Shown: piece after piece, positions 6,738-7,931 of the stretch
How positions within the stretch are numbered: position 1 is the first letter of the stretch
Layout: each line of letters opens with the position of its first letter
Source: Lachnospiraceae bacterium UBA3638
Lineage (GTDB): Bacteria > Bacillota > Clostridia > Lachnospirales > Lachnospiraceae
Direction: 5' to 3'
DNA: 7,931 nucleotides
Assembly: GCA_002373595.1 (NCBI GenBank)
Contig: DFKT01000018.1
Coordinates: 1-7,931 of the forward strand
Made by a program: the position numbers and the translations under genes
Notes under the pieces: generated by a model
Database searches by the model: none
Told to the model about the DNA's origin: nothing
The model's input: the letters and a program-made list of their open reading frames with translations, nothing else

Positions 6738-6750
6738 ATCGGGGAGACTT

Positions 6751-7931
6751 ATGCCTGAAGAATTGGACGGATTTCAGGTCGGCAGGATAATGCCGCATAG
6801 TGAAGAGTCCGAGCGTTCGGTCATAGGATCGATGCTCATGGACGCCGATGCTATTGGTATTGCGTCGGAATATATCACCGGAGAAGATTTTTACAATCGC
6901 TCTTACGGCGTTATTTTTGATACCATCGTTGAGATGGATGAAGCCCGTACCCCTGTTGATCCCGTCACTCTGGTAGAGAAGCTCCGCCAAAAGGACCTCC
7001 CGCCCGATGTGGCCAGCATCGATACAATGAGAGCTTTCCTCGGCACGGAATACACTTCTCAGAATGTTACCGCCTATGCGAAGAAGGTAGCGGAGAAATC
7101 CACTTTAAGGAAACTCATCAAGGCTAACGCGTCCATACAGGATACCTGCTTTAAGGCAGAGGCTCCGATGGAAGATATCCTAAACGATGCGGAGAAGCAG
7201 ATATTCGATATCGTTCAGAAGAGAAATACATCCGAGATAGTACCGATAAGGACTATCGTAAAGGAGGCTATCGCCAAGATAGACTCCGCATATACCAACA
7301 AGGGCCCCGTAACAGGACTTGCCACAGGATTCTACGATCTCGACAGAGATACTTCGGGATTCCAGAGATCGGATCTCATCCTTCTCGCAGCGAGACCTTC
7401 AATGGGAAAAACGGCATTCGCGCTTAATATAGCAGAGCACATGGCTCTCAAACTGGGACTTCATGTTGCGATATTCAGTCTCGAGATGAGTAAGGAGCAG
7501 CTCGTAAACCGTCTCTTTGCGGTAAGGTCCAAGGTAGACGCGGAGAAGCTCCGAAACGGAAGACTTACCCCTGATGAGTGGAGGAAGCTCACTGAGAGTG
7601 CATCCGAGATCGGTATGTCCAATCTCATCATAGACGATACTCCCGGTATATCCGTTCCTGAGATGAGGAGTAAATGCAGAAAACTCCAGATGACGCAGGG
7701 ACTCGATGTCATCTTCATAGACTATCTCCAGCTGATGACAGGCAGCGGAAAAGCCGACTCACGGCAGCAGGAGATCTCGAACATATCTCGTTCGCTCAAG
7801 GCACTTGCCAGAGAGTTAAAGGTACCCGTAGTCGCACTTTCACAGCTCTCCCGTCAGGTTGAGCAGCGTCCCGATAAGCGCCCGATGCTTTCGGACCTTC
7901 GTGAATCGGGAGCGATAGAGCAGGATGCGGA
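6751..7931 (+). CDS. dnaB: Replicative DNA helicase DnaB (DnaC in Bacillus naming), 3' end cut by window
   Basis: The first 393 residues of the hexameric ATP-driven 5'-3' helicase that unwinds DNA at the fork and works with primase. The N-terminal domain starts at about 15 (PHSEESERSVIGSML) and a linker helix region runs to about 180. The RecA-like domain has Walker A ARPSMGKT (214-221; Lys220), FSLEMSKEQL (242-251), Walker B VIFIDYLQLM (320-329; Asp324) and SQLSRQVEQRP (364-374), and is cut just after DLRESGAIEQDA. About 50 C-terminal residues, including the arginine-finger region, are missing only because the window ends. GGGGAG (6741-6746) lies 4 bases before the ATG. I see no intein insertion in the Walker A or later motifs up to the edge. 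Confidence 0.97.
   Translation, partial: MPEELDGFQVGRIMPHSEESERSVIGSMLMDADAIGIASEYITGEDFYNRSYGVIFDTIVEMDEARTPVDPVTLVEKLRQKDLPPDVASIDTMRAFLGTEYTSQNVTAYAKKVAEKSTLRKLIKANASIQDTCFKAEAPMEDILNDAEKQIFDIVQKRNTSEIVPIRTIVKEAIAKIDSAYTNKGPVTGLATGFYDLDRDTSGFQRSDLILLAARPSMGKTAFALNIAEHMALKLGLHVAIFSLEMSKEQLVNRLFAVRSKVDAEKLRNGRLTPDEWRKLTESASEIGMSNLIIDDTPGISVPEMRSKCRKLQMTQGLDVIFIDYLQLMTGSGKADSRQQEISNISRSLKALARELKVPVVALSQLSRQVEQRPDKRPMLSDLRESGAIEQDA

Overview
The window looks like a chromosomal core segment of a low-to-mid GC Firmicute, most likely a gut or rumen Clostridia member (Lachnospiraceae- or Oscillospiraceae-like). This rests on a GlgC/GlgD pair, a zinc-type (C+) bS18, strong AGGAGG ribosome binding sites, and the order rpsF-ssb-rpsR next to gdpP-rplI-dnaB. 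No database search was possible, so the taxon is an inference. I see no mobile element, CRISPR array, tRNA or rRNA, and no undescribed multi-gene system. What is most worth a second look is regulatory.

Left part, minus strand (1-2836): glgC and glgD overlap by 7 bases. They encode ADP-glucose pyrophosphorylase and its degenerate partner subunit, which make the ADP-glucose used for glycogen. The pair has a good promoter (2898-2926) and a 9-bp inverted repeat near the predicted transcript start. It ends in a strong intrinsic terminator (436-473). Beyond that lies the 5' part of a Sir2-family NAD-dependent protein deacylase, cut by the window edge.

The 254-base divergent gap (2837-3090) is AT-rich. 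It carries the glgC promoter leftward and an rpsF promoter rightward, followed by a leader hairpin that could sequester the rpsF ribosome binding site.

Right part, plus strand (3091-7931): rpsF-ssb-rpsR (bS6, single-strand DNA binding protein, bS18) form one operon closed by a 12-bp perfect-stem terminator (4152-4183). Directly behind the terminator a TGGTATAAT extended -10 promoter drives a second unit: gdpP (membrane c-di-AMP phosphodiesterase), rplI (bL9) and dnaB (replicative helicase, cut at the window end). The gdpP start codon lies only 10 bases after the -10 box and has no Shine-Dalgarno, so its mRNA is predicted to be leaderless. Together the right-hand genes serve translation, replication and c-di-AMP turnover; the left-hand genes serve carbon storage and probably lysine deacylation.
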